A DNA stretch of 64,000 nt from Colocasia esculenta. Lineage: Eukaryota; Streptophyta; Magnoliopsida; Alismatales; Araceae. Both the position numbers and the translations under genes were made by a program. The DNA is taken from positions 80,896,244-80,960,243 of the forward strand of contig CM024763.1 of assembly GCA_014218235.1 (NCBI GenBank). The letters are read 5' to 3'. Under the pieces are notes generated by a model. It made no database searches and was not told the origin of the DNA. It saw only the letters and a list, made by a program, of their open reading frames with translations. Below, piece by piece: positions 44,287-55,784 of this stretch; position 1 is the first letter of the stretch; each line of letters starts with the position of its first letter.

Positions 44287-47153
44287 TGTAGCAACCTGAA
44301 TTTTTGTGAAAAAAAAAATTTAAATAAAGAATTAAAACCTAGCTAAATGGATATTTAAATGAAAAGAGCATTAAATAAACCCATTAAATGGAAAAGAGTA
44401 ATAGGCTTTGCTTAATGGACCCTCTATAATTTATTGGGTCAAAATATGAATTTAAAAAGGGAGAATAATAAGAGAATACCCTAAATTCGGAGTTTAATTA
44501 TCTCATAATTAAAAAGGGGTTATTAAAGCAATAAAAGTGGCAATTAGAGTTGGAATTGGATTCCTAAATCTACCCCATATAGTCTAGCACGAATTTAGAT
44601 ACTATCATAACCCAATTAGAGATTGGAAAGCAAGAGAGGGAAGGTGGAGTTAGGAAATCTCGTAATTAAGAGGAATTTGAGTAGTAGTAGGAATAGGAAC
44701 TTGTATTTATATAAATACATCTTATAAACCCTCTTGGTCGACCCTAGCTCGTTGCCAAAGGTTGTTGGACGTGGAGAAGAGGCCAAGGAGGAGAAGATCT
44801 CGTGGGAAGAAGGAGTTCTTGGAGCTTCTTCCTCGTTCTTGGAGTTCTAAGCCCTAGAAGATAAATCGAGTCAAAGGTAGGCATTCTCACGAGCAAAATT
44901 AAATTAAACTCGTCTGTAGGTAGTTCCAATCACCAGGAACAAAACCCTATTGTTTCATAATTTTCCATTGAGCCAATATTTTGTTCTTGATTTTAGAAGA
45001 TCTGCAAACATGATAACCCCGAGACATCATGTTTAATTCTAAACTCTATTTATACTTGATCCCATGCTACGAAATTTTACTGTAGATACTTCATGTTGTT
45101 AGGGATCTTTTGCCCTTGAAAGCCCTAATTTTTGTTGAGCATGTTGCTCGAATTAAATCAATCTTGCTCTCTGTATCATGTTCTATATTACTTGTTCTTG
45201 TTCGTTCTCAAACCATGTTCAAACCATGCTCTCTCTCTAATTCCTAATTACTGGAAGTACTCTTGCATGTCTAGTTCCATTCGCCACTAATTTCATGTTT
45301 TTTCATCATGTATATAATTAGTTATGATTTTCTAAACGACTCTATATCAAAATTTGAATGTTCTGGTCCGCAATCCAATGTCTTGTCTGACTCCTGTCAG
45401 AGTCAGGCACAGACCACCAGATCGCGACTGCCCGATATGTCGCCTTCTGGGGTCCGATTGCGACAGCCTACCCGTCGCGACCAAGAAGGCGACAGGTAAG
45501 CCGTCGCGTTTCCAGTACCTGATTCGCAAGCCCTGTCGCGATCCTTACATGCTCCTGTCGCGACCTGCCTAGTACCTGTCGCGACCCTTATTGGCCTATG
45601 TCGCGTTCACAGGTTTTTGATGACCCTCATTGGCCTACGCCTTTTTACAGTTATACCCCCAGTAAAAACTTGTTTTAAAAATGGAGCTACATTGAAGGAT
45701 TTAAAATACATATTCACGACTTATTTCTATCTATGATTTCTCTTACACATGCACACACATGAACCATCCATATATGGCTGAAATCTGGCATAAAATATCT
45801 CATAATGTATCTGGTAATTTATTGCAATAAAGTATATAAACTGCCCTATTTTAACGGACTTGTATTCATTTCTTGCGTTGTTTATATACTGATATCGACG
45901 CTCCACTGTTCTTGAATTCCTCTAGAACGTCGAGCACCTGTTTTTATATACACACTTTACTTGGCTTGTGGTGAACTCTCCGTCGGATATTCCTTTCGCC
46001 GGACTAGTGAACCCTTGCACAAGGCCTCCGTAAGTCTCCTCTGATCATGGATTCCCACATGGTCGACGAGCCGGTTGTACCCTAACACCCATTACACCTT
46101 TAGGGACCGATATGATCCAAACAGATGTTAGAAATTCGCTCTTACCTTGAATCATGTCGGACCTCTGGACTTGTGCACAACATGCCTAGAGGGAATATCG
46201 TGAGTTCCACCTGACTACCAACACCAAGTGCACGTGTTGTGCAACTGTTACTATCGCCTGTTTACTCGTCGCATTACGTGCAATGTCATTAGCTCTCATC
46301 TATACTCTATTCGCTCATCTATTCACGTTCTCTCTACTATCTCGTCTATTCATCTAGTGCTCTCAACTATTCTTGGTACTCTGTATTGGCCATTGACTGA
46401 TTGTCTAAAGATACAATATAACCAATGCCTGACAATATATAAAGGGCCCGATCTGGTCCTAGGATGTGCGCCCGAAAGTGCTAGTGCCCATGGGAGTTAA
46501 ATGATCAGAGTGTTTGGCATTACACTCAAGTGCTATCTATCTCGACTATCTATATGACAATCAAAACACAAAACGTGCTATACTCTCTCGATGTCCAGAA
46601 TGACAAACAAGTGCTATACTGGTCGTGCTATTATTTTACTTTGCTAGTTGTGCTATGGCCATCCTGCTATTCGTACTATACTCGTACCTGTTGTGCTATC
46701 CCTTGCTATATTTTGACTCTCTTGTACCTGCTATCTTTAGATACTCTGCCATTAAATGCGTTAATTACTTTAAGCCTGCTTGAGCCTGAGATTTAAGTCC
46801 TACTGGGCATTATCGCTCACCCTACGTTATTTGATGTTGTGTTCTCAGGTGAGACTGAGGATGACACATACACTCACGAGGAAGGGAATGACCAAGAGTG
46901 AAGCCAGGAGTACCATCGAGTTGTTATGTTATCTTAGAGTTGTAGTTAGTTATTTCCTTTTATTGCAATGTAATTGGGCCCTATAGAATGGCTCTGATAT
47001 TAGTGGTTGTAACTAGACATTTGAAAAGTTAGTAATGAGAAAGATTTGTTTTAGTGTTATTCAAGGTGCAATGGTTTGATGTCTAGTACTCACTCTATAC
47101 CCTTTTCTTGCAACTGCCTTCGCACTCCGATATTCCGCATCGGGGCGTGACAA
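44287..47153 (+). mobile_element. S: solo LTR related to the L family (2867 bp)
   Basis: Starts TGTAGCAACC and ends GGGGCGTGACA, with ATAAC on both sides (44282-44286, 47154-47158). No interior or second LTR is present, so it is a recombined solo LTR. It shares with the L LTR (L on the other strand) the block around GGGCCCGATCTGGTCC (46445), the GGTACTCT-TTGGCCATT region and a GTTGTACCCTAA block. A TATATAAAG box is at 46436-46444. No gene: its short frames are not conserved. Confidence 0.92.
46436..46444 (+). promoter_or_regulatory. TATA box of solo LTR S
   Basis: TATATAAAG just before GGGCCCGATCTGGTCC, a block conserved between S and L. Confidence 0.5.
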
Positions 47154-47158
47154 TAACC

Positions 47159-48570
47159 CCCTTCGAATAAAAACTATTGTAAGAACACATGATTCCTCAT
47201 GAAGAATAGTCAAATGGTTTATGAAGAAAATATGTACATAGATAGTTAGCCATAAACACCAATGAACCTGGGATTCATCAAACAGTGGAGGCTTCACACT
47301 ATTTCAAATTTGATAATTTTCTTACACATAGTAATGGGAACAGTGGTAATTTGGATCACTCACGCCTTTTGACGTGAGGATAGACATGTTGGTGCCCGTA
47401 CCCCCAGTTACTTAACGAGAGTTTCCATCATACCATTGTACAGAGATAATGAGTAAGCTTTTTGACGCGAGGACAAACATTTGTGATGCCCATGTCCTCG
47501 GTTACTCAGCACTACACATCATTGCTCTACCTTGTTCCTTTGTTTTTTTTGTTATGACTATGGTCATGTTAGAAATAGGTAGCTTTTCTTCTTTTATTTT
47601 TTTATTTTTTGAAACTCAGGGTCAAAGTATGTGTATGGTTAATTCCCGATGCAAGATAGAGAGTTCAATAGCCATGAGACTTATCAATACACTTTAGAAG
47701 GATGTGTGCTTACAAGAGAGTGATTCAAGTGAGTTATGTGATGTCCATTAAATCTGTTCAATGTTCTCTGAATGATCCAACCTAGACTCATGCAAGAATA
47801 GTAGGTCAAAATCATGGTGATATATATAATAGCTTTAATATCATGTGGATATTAATGATTTAGAACATGTATAAAACCTAAGGGACACCTTACATGAAAG
47901 GCAGGAACCAGCTCAAGAAGTATGTTATGAGATAAGCAAGAAATTCCTTGAAGTTGTGTGTCTGTCGACAGCTTGATGGAGCTTGTCGACAGATGCACAC
48001 AGACAGAAGAGTGGCTGGTTGGGGAGATCAGAAACTGCATCTGGCAGTCGACAGATGGATCTTTGTCTGTCGACAGATAAATGCAGAGTGAAAAATCTGC
48101 TATCTGTGAAGCCTGATCTGTCGACAGGGTGGACTAATACTGTCGACAGATACCTGTGCAGAACAGAATGAAGGCTAGGATGAAGGAAAAAATGAATATA
48201 TCATGTGAGGGAAATGTAGATATGTGAAATATGAGAAATTCCCTTCACGATGTCAGTCATCTAACCTGATCTTGCTCCCCCATAGTGTGTGCTCATGTGG
48301 ACACATATACACTAGTAATTCAAGACACATTTGCACAAATGGAGCAATCAAATGCACTCAAATTCATGTATGAGGACAGAGTAAGAAACAATCCATTGTG
48401 TAAGAGAGAGAGAATGGGCAAAGTAACAAGAGACTAATACCTTATAGAAAGTACATGACCCTTATATGCACCCTAACTATGGATACATGGCGGAGAATCT
48501 TGTCTCACGCATGATAAGAGTTTCCAAACAAGCATAACTTGTTCTTCCACAAATCACCATTTGATATACC
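47159..48570 (-). other. B 3' region downstream of pol
   Basis: No gene. 47960-48155 has six CTGTCGACAG-like palindromes, the same motif as in the B LTR. The rest is AT-rich. Confidence 0.6.
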
Positions 48571-50209
48571 TCATAGTTGTTGCACAAAAGAACCATATAT
48601 CCAAGATTTGGTATGAGTTTCATTGTATTTTGCACACCCCAATTCTCTTCTTAGTGTAGTGAACCTATCCTCAGCCAATGGTTTTGTGAAGATGTCAGCT
48701 AGTTGTTTTTCAGTGGGTATGAAGCTCAGCTGTAAGGTGTTGTTGGCTACCTCATCTCTCAAGAAGTGATGCCTTATCTCTATGTGCTTTGTCCTAGAGT
48801 GTTGAATTGGGTTCTTTGAGAGATTGATTGCACTGGTGTTGTCACATAGGATAGGTGTGCATCCAATGTCAATATTGTAGTCAGACAATTGACTTTTTAT
48901 CCACAACACTTGAGCTGCGCAACTCCCTGCAGCAACATATTCTGCCTCTGTAGTGGAGAGTGCAACCGAGTGTTGCTTCTTGGATGCCCACGAAACCATG
49001 CAACCACCAAGTAGTTGGCAATAGCCAATAGTGCTTTTCCTGTCAATTTTACATCCAGCATAGTCAGCATCAGAATTGGAGACCACCTACTGGATACCAA
49101 AGACCCATATCATGCGTACCTGAGAGATATCGGAATATTCTCTTAACTGCAACCAAATGGCTTTCCTTTGGACTAGATTGGTATCTCGCACAAAGGCAAA
49201 CACTGAATTGAATGTCTGGTTTACTTGCAGTAAGATATAGAAGGGAGCCAATCATACCTCGAAATTGCTTTGCATCTACCGCCTTACCTTTCTCATCACT
49301 TTCTAGTTTTATGCTTGTGCTCATTGGTGTTGAGGCAGGCTTGGCTTGTTCGAACTGAAATCTTTTCAGTAGATCTTTGACATATTTTTCTTGGTTGATG
49401 AAGAATCCATCTTCTAGTTGTTTCACCTGCAGACCAAGAAAAAATTGAAGCTCCCCCATTAAGCTCATCTCAAATTCACTGTGCATGTGTTTTGAAAACT
49501 CTTTACACAGTGATGGGTTAGTAGAATCAAATATAATGTCGTCCACATAGACTTGAACCACAATGATGTGGCTACGAACTTTCTTAGTGAAGAGAGTTTG
49601 GTCTACTTTACCTCTTGAGTAGTTTTTGCTTACCAGAAATGTGCTTAGTCTGTCGTACCAAGCTCGGGGTGCCTGTTTCAAACCATAAAGAGCTTTGTGC
49701 AGTTTATATACATGGTTAGATTTATTATGATCCTCAAAGCTAGGAGGTTTAGAGACATAGACTTCCTCTTTGATGTAGCTATTCAAGAATGCAGTTTTAA
49801 CATCCATTTGAAAATGCTTGAACTTGTTTGAGCATGCATATGCTAACAAGATTCTAACTACTTCTAGCCTAGCTATAGGAGCAAAGGATTCTTCGAAGTC
49901 CACTCCAAATTCCTAATTATAACTCTTTGCAACCAGTCTAGCCTTATTTCTTACCACTTTTCCCTCTTCATTTAGTTTATTCCTAAAAACCCATCTTGTC
50001 CCTATGACAGAAATTTCAGGGGTTCTAGGAACTAGACTCCAGACATTATTTCTCTGAAATTGCCCAAGCTCTTCATGCATAGCATCAATCCATGAGTTTT
50101 CCTTTAGAGCTTCTTCAACATTTTTGGGTTCCACTTGAGAAACAAAAGCTAGATGATCCTGTTCAACTATTTCTCTGACTTGAGACTTAGTTTGAACTTT
50201 TTCATTCAC
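48571..50209 (-). pseudogene. pol (RT-RNH): Element B reverse transcriptase and RNase H
   Basis: Starts near 50209 with the linker and ISVIGTRWVFRNKLNEEGKV. After a TAG for Gln at about 49918 it runs FGVDFEESFAPIARLEVVRI, HFQMDVKTAFLNSYIKEEVY, LYGLKQAPRAWYDRLSTFLV, VQVYVDDIIFDSTN, GELQFFLGLQVKQLEDGFF, FRGMIGSLLYLTASKPDIQF. A one-base shift near 49085 leads to the RNase H: SDADYAGCKIDRKSTIGYCQ, VALSTTEAEYVAAGSCAAQV, LCDNTSAINLSKNPIQHSRT and LADIFTKPLAEDRFTTLRRE. It is a near-complete copia RT with YVDD intact. Confidence 0.95.
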
Positions 50210-50475
50210 ATCTCCTATTATGTTCTCAAGTGGATGATCTTTAGAGTACTTGACATTTGTGATTGTTGAAGGTCTGGGTTGATCTTGTACTTGAGTAGAT
50301 TGTTCTGGAGGAGGGTATGCTTGAGGAGTTTCAACTTGAGGTTCATCCTCTTGTGGATCTTCATCAGGTTCTTCTTCTCCCTTTTTGAAGAGGATGTGAT
50401 GGTCCTTATCATCGTGGTACCTGCGAAGATATCCACTTTTAGTTTTGGAAACAACTTTGGAATTCTCTTTTGCTT
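50210..50475 (-). other. Element B integrase-RT linker
   Basis: Basic/acidic low-complexity linker in a shifted frame, as usual between copia integrase and RT. No domain. Confidence 0.6.
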
Positions 50476-51834
50476 TTATTTGCAGTTCCCCAAACGTTGT
50501 GCCTTCACCTCCATCTTCAAGCCTGTAAGCATTTGAATTGTTAGGCTTTGTTTGAGACTCATCAAAACAACATGTGGAGTTTCTTCCACTGTTCGAGATT
50601 TTAAATTAAACACCCTATATGCTCTAGAGTGTTCTGAGTATCCCAGAAAAATACATTGATCACTTTTGGCTTCAAACTTGTCCAAATCAACTTTATCATT
50701 ATTATGAACGAAGACTTTTGAGCCAAAAACTCTAAAATACCCAATACTGGGTTTCTTACCTTTTAGCAGTTCATAGAGAGTTTTCTTGATCACAGGTCTT
50801 ACCATGGCTCTGTTGAGAATGTAGCATGAGGTGTTTACCGCTTTTGCCCAAAAGGTCCTTGCAAGTTGACTTTCGACCAGAAGGGTGCGAGCCATTTCCA
50901 CCAAGGTTCTGTTCTTTCTCTCCACTACACCATTTTGTTCCGGACTTCTCGGGAGGAGAACAGATGTTCTATTCCTTGGTGCCTGCAAAAATCAGAAAAT
51001 GAATTGTTGTCAAACTCTCCCCCGTGATCAGTGCGGATGGAGCATATCTTATTGACATTTCCATGCTCAATTTTATTAAAGAATTCTTCAAAGATTTTCA
51101 GTGCTTCATTCTTGTGAGCCAGAAATTTCACCCAAGTGAACCTAGAAAAATCATCTACAATGACAAAACCAAATCGTTTGCCATTGAGACTCAATGTTCT
51201 CGTAGGTCCAAAAAGATCCATCTGCAACAGTTCATAAGGTTTAGAAGTACTCACTGGTGCTTTTGATTTGAAGGATTTCCGGGTTTGTTTTCCCTGTGCA
51301 CATGCATCACAAAAAATTTCATTCTTATTAAAAGAAATTTCAGGATGTCCACTTACCAGTTTAAGCCTCATTATCTTGTGCAATACTTTGTAACTTGCAT
51401 GACCAAGCCTACGATGCCACAGCGTAAGCTCATCCTCTTTGTTTGCTACAAGACACAAGTCTTCATTTTCTGGATCATCTAAATCAACCATGTAGATGTT
51501 GTTCACCCTTTTTCCAGAAAATTTCAGACTTCTTGTATCCTTATCAATGATTTGACATGTGCTTGATTCAATGATAACTTTGTGACCTTTATCACACAAT
51601 TGACTTACGCTAAGCAAATTGTGATGAAGGCCATCCACTAATAGTACATTGTCAATTGAGTTGGAGGCATACTTACCGACCTTACCTGAGCCGATGATCT
51701 GTCCTTTGTTGTTACCTCCAAAGATGACTTGACCTCCATCTTTTTCCACCAGCGAATAGAATTTTTCTTTATCGCCCGTCATGTGCCTCGAGCAGCCACT
51801 ATCCAGGTACCATTTGTTTTGATTTTAGGCTGCT
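50476..51834 (-). pseudogene. pol (PR-IN): Element B protease and integrase
   Basis: The DSGCSRHMTGDKEKFYS protease motif is at about 51760-51810, then GGQVIFGGNNKGQIIGSGKV and DGLHHNLLSVSQLCDKGHKV. Pre-integrase: LWHRRLGHASYKVLHKIMRL and CDACAQGKQTRKSFKSKAP. Integrase core: LLQMDLFGPTRTLSLNGKRF, IRTDHGGEFDNNSFSDFCRH, then after a shift near 50940 PEQNGVVERKNRTLVEMART and FRVFGSKVFVHNNDKVDLDK. The DDE residues are all present. The single frame change near 50940 would truncate it. Confidence 0.95.
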
Positions 51835-51855
51835 AGGTATTCCTACAGATGTGGA

Positions 51856-53854
51856 TCAGACAAGAGGTTTTGATACCCAAATTACTTTGGGTCCCACTTT
51901 ATCATTCATGCCAAACAGTAAATGCTTCGGAATCCAAACTTGTTTGAGTTTCAGTTTGTTTGGACTTTTCCAACATTGTTTTTCATTATGCCTCACTTTC
52001 TTATAGAAATTGCATGATGAGGGTTTTTCTATAATAGTGGGCTTTGCATTCTGGGGAATATGCATGGGCACTTTACCCTTTTGTTGCCTTGTTAACTTTA
52101 CTGGAGTAGCTTGTTCCCAGACCTGTCGACAATCCTCCTTGGCACTATTGACAGATCTCTTAGTTGTGTTGACAACTATTTTGGTTTTCTTGGATTCCTG
52201 TTTCTTACCCTTGACTTGAGTTTTGTTCTTCTTTAAGGGAATTTGCTTGCTTGTGCTTGGGCCAGAATCAACAAAGGACGTTAGTAGATTTTTACCAATT
52301 TCCTTTGTTCTTACAGGTTGAAATCCAATCCCATGTTTTACAACAAATGCATTGGATCCCAGAATTGCATCAAGATTTTGTTTCCCTTTAACAAACTTTG
52401 ATAGATCTTCAGATTTTCCTTTTAGATTCTCTTCAGTCTTTTCCAATTTTTCTTTTAGCTTATCATGCTCACTTTGGAGAGTTTCAAGGAGTTCATTAGA
52501 GCTTCCTTTTCTTTTTGAGTTTCTTGCAACTTCAATTTCAAACTATCCATCTCCTCATAGTGAGCTTCCTCATCAATTTTCATCATTTCATTTTCTTTTG
52601 TTAATGATGCAACTTGTTCATCAGTATGTAAGTTATTAGCAAAAGAACTGACTTTCTTTTTGAGTGCTTTATTCTCAGATTTAAATTCACAGAATTTTTC
52701 AAACAGAACTATATAAGCTTCTTCCCATTCATCAACTGAATAAGTTTCAAAGGAGGAGTTTACCTCATTGGAGTCGTCGCTTCTAGCCATAAGACATTGG
52801 ATTTCTTTATTTCTAGAGGTAGCTTGTTCGTCCTCATCTGCATCTTCATCACTCCAAGTAGCCAACATTGCTTTGGCTTTCTTGAATGTGAATTTGTCCT
52901 TCTTCAGCATTTTCTTGAGCTCAGGGCACTCTCCTCTCATGTGCCTTTGTTTCTTGCACTCATAGCACACAATATCAGACTTTTTGTTAGACTCAAATTT
53001 GTTTGAAAAATCTTTCTTTTGGAAAGGTTTTGAGTTACCTGATCCTTTCCTTTTGAATTTCAGAAACTTTTTGAATTGTCTAGTGAGCATGGCCATTTCA
53101 TCATTCTCACTATCACTAGAAGTTTCAAGCTGATCACTTTCCTGTTGAGCATCTTTTCTAGAACCTGAAGAGTTTTTCTTGGAAGCTTTAAATGTAATTT
53201 GCTTTCTAGGATTTTCTTCAGTTTCTTTCCTTTTAACATTGATTTCATATGTCATAAGGGAGCCAATTAGTTCATCTAATTTCATCTTTGAGAGATCATT
53301 TGAATCCTAATGACAGTGGCTTTGGTGTTCCAAGAGGATGGAAGAAACCGAAGTATCTTCCTCACCAAGTCACTTTCTAAGTATTCTTTTTTAAGACCCT
53401 TCAATCCATTTATAATTAGCATGAACCTTGCAAACATATCTGAGATAGTTTCATCATTATTCATCTTAAACATTTCATACTCGGAAACTAGCGTGCTTGC
53501 CTTTGATTCCCTTACCTCGGACGTACCTTCGTAGATGAGTTCAAGTTTGTCCCACATCTCTTTCGCTGAAGTGCATGTGGAGACTCTTGAATATTATTTC
53601 GGGTGGACGGCGCACTACATCATGTTTAGGGTGCTCCAGTTGTGAGTTCCCTTTGCAATTTGGTCCTTTGTCCAGGTATCTTCGTCCTCGGGAAGAGTAT
53701 ATGCTCCTTTGCTGACGATCTTCCACAATTCGAAGTTTTGCTCTCTCAGGAATACCTGCATGTGGTTTTTCCATTAAGGATAATCGGTTCCATCAAAGAA
53801 AGGTGGCCTGGTCACTGAGTGTCCTTCGGCCAGATACCCCTTGTTAGATTCCAT
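51856..53854 (-). pseudogene. gag: Element B gag
   Basis: ATG at 53854 gives MESNKGYLAEGHSVTRPPFF. Then come the UBN2 blocks: SAKEMWDKLELIYEGTSEVR, TLVSEYEMFKMNNDETISDM and LVRKILRFLPSSWNTKATVI, then MKLDELIGSLMTYEINVKRK. The zinc knuckle is CYECKKQRHMRGECP (about 52930-52970). A coiled-coil tail (52460-52680) and a basic segment to 51856 lead into the protease. Stops (TAG for Gln, TAA for Glu) fall near 53600 and the frame shifts near 53290 and 52450. It would form the particle and bind RNA. Confidence 0.92.
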
Positions 53855-53910
53855 GAGATCGAGACTCTCCTGATCGTAAGATCAAACAAATCAACAGTAA
53901 ATTGGAGAAA

Positions 53911-53926
53911 CCTCGCTCTGATACCA
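53911..53926 (-). promoter_or_regulatory. B primer-binding site (initiator Met tRNA)
   Basis: TGGTATCAGAGCGAGG on the minus strand, two bases from the LTR end. Confidence 0.92.
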
Positions 53927-53928
53927 AT

Positions 53929-55204
53929 TGAAAGGTTGTGGAATTCCCTATATGGTAATCTAGAAGGGGGTGGGGGTTGAATAGATTACTGTCAATTAAT
54001 TAAAATTCTTATCACCTTCTTTTTGCGAAGACACAGACTGTAGAAACTGTAACAAACTTTGAACTAAACTTTAACGTGTGTGAATTGACAATAGATGAAG
54101 TAACAATCTATCAAACGTGTGTAGAGACAACGTGCCTACCAACATCTATCGTGGAAACATGCAAACCATAGGACACGGATTTTTAACGTGGTTCGGAGTA
54201 CACAACTTGTGTATCCTACGTCCACGGTCCACACACACAAGCAGAAACGACTGCTTTCAACTAGTTCGCGACTACACGCACACACACGAGATGTCTGATG
54301 TGCAACCACGATCAGAACAACTCAAAACCCTGTGATTCAAGCACAAGGCCGCTTGAAACATAATCACACACACACAGATAATAGAAAAGTGAAAACTGGA
54401 AGAGTTCTGAGTGGAAAGAATGAATCCTGATTGAGAACTCTTCTGGAGAATGTCTGGATGGAGTTCAAACTTCGTCTTGATATCCTTGGGTTGATGGAGA
54501 AGCTTGAATCCACGAAGTACTGTCTTCAACTCTGTTGGAACAACGGTTCTTTCTCTCTCTGAACAGCAGGATGAAGCAGAGCAGCAGCAACAACTTCTTC
54601 TCTTGTGTTTTCCTTAGGGTTTTTGGATGGTGGCTGCTTCTATTCGAGATTGACTCCAAAAGATTCCTTTTATATGGGTGTTCAAGTATAGAGAGTCGTG
54701 GTAGAAGGAAACACCCACATAGGAAAGATATGGAGATCTCGTATTGAGATTCTATTTACGTCTATCGACAGCCTTTGGTCATCTGTCGACAGGTAGCAAC
54801 AAATTTACATTTTCCAGAACTCTGAACTTCCGGGAAGGAGTTTTCTGTAGGTAGCTGTCGACAGTCGACTGGGGTCTGTCGATACATGGCTATGTCCAAA
54901 ACCTGGAGTTATCTGTCTGTAGTTGTCTGTCGATAGGCAGATGGGAGGCTGTCGACAGGTGACTAATCTTTGTGCTTTTCTTGGTCTTTTGCTCTTGTTT
55001 TGGTGCATTAATTTTTTATGGAGTTTCACCTACATTTGAGACCATTGTTAATGAAGTAAGATAAACATTTAGATGATCAAACTAAACATTTGTCACTTTT
55101 ATCAAGAATGGCACAATCATCAACTTGTGCTATTAATGAAATGCCCATTGAATACTCATCATCAAAAACAATCATTGTAGACATTCATCCATGTAGATCT
55201 AACA
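53929..55204 (-). repeat. B 5' LTR (1276 bp)
   Basis: Direct repeat of the split LTR on the left. In minus direction it runs TGTTAGATCTAC to CAACCTTTCA. CTGTCGACAG-type palindromes cluster at 54765-54960. Confidence 0.93.
54668..54674 (-). promoter_or_regulatory. B LTR TATA box
   Basis: TATAAAA on the minus strand (CCCATATAAAAGGAATC), conserved in the other LTR at 42925-42931. Confidence 0.65.
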
Positions 55205-55209
55205 GGGTT
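55205..55209. repeat. Target-site duplication of B, right copy
   Basis: GGGTT, identical to 33903-33907. Confidence 0.9.
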
Positions 55210-55733
55210 CTGACATGAGTTAATGATCTTAGAATTTTTCTTATTGTTTCTTCATTAGTAAGATTTTTACCTAGTGTACTCAAACCTACTATTATATTTG
55301 AGAATCTATTATACATTTAGGTTATATTTTCATTAGGGAGCATTTTGAATTGTTCATATTGGGATACAAGAATATCTATTCTAGTTTGTTTTACTCTATT
55401 TGTTCCTTGATAAGTTACTTGTAGTTTATCCCACATTTCCTTAGCAGTTCTACAAGCAGATAATCTGTGAAACTCTCTTTTGAATAAAGCACAACATTGA
55501 TAGTTCTCGGCTTTATAATTTAGGGACATATTTCTTTTGTCAGCTATAGATAATGCAGAAGTTCCATCAACAAGTATAGCAAAATCACCTTATTATATTA
55601 CCTACCACAGATCAAAGTTTGTGCCTCTGATGAAGCATTCCATTCTCATCTACCAGCATTGGTAATCCTCACCATCGAAGAATTGTGGTATGGTGACTGA
55701 CTAACCTTTGTAGTTGTGAGCTTCAGATGCCAT
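55210..55733 (-). pseudogene. gag: Element A gag, N-terminal part
   Basis: ATG at 55733 gives MASEAHNYKG, then a TAG, then TIPQFFDGEDYQCW. The frame 55529-55317 continues YQCCALFKREFHRLSACRTA, KEMWDKLQVTYQGTNRVKQT and ILVSQYEQFKMLPNENIT, and further on TIRKILRSLTHVRT at the B border. These are UBN2 gag blocks of Ty1/copia. Across B the frame joins PKVTTIKEEHDLTEIS at 33907. Confidence 0.88.
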
Positions 55734-55766
55734 CTCTTCTCAAATCTTTCGATTCTTCTGAGAAGA

Positions 55767-55782
55767 CCTCGCTCTGATACCA
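55767..55782 (-). promoter_or_regulatory. A primer-binding site (initiator Met tRNA)
   Basis: TGGTATCAGAGCGAGG on the minus strand, two bases from TGTTGG at 55785. Confidence 0.92.
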
Positions 55783-55784
55783 CT

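Larger units (their letters stand above)
33908..55204 (-). mobile_element. Element B: Ty1/copia element, inserted in element A gag
   Basis: Minus-strand copia element with LTRs 53929-55204 (5') and 33908-43459 (3', itself split by L), an initiator-Met primer site, gag, protease, integrase, RT, RNase H, a long 3' region and a polypurine tract. Without L and S it is about 10.1 kb. The GGGTT duplication is exact. Stops and shifts in gag and pol show that it is dead, but less decayed than A; its integrase still has the catalytic Glu block (NGVVERKNRTL). Confidence 0.95.
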
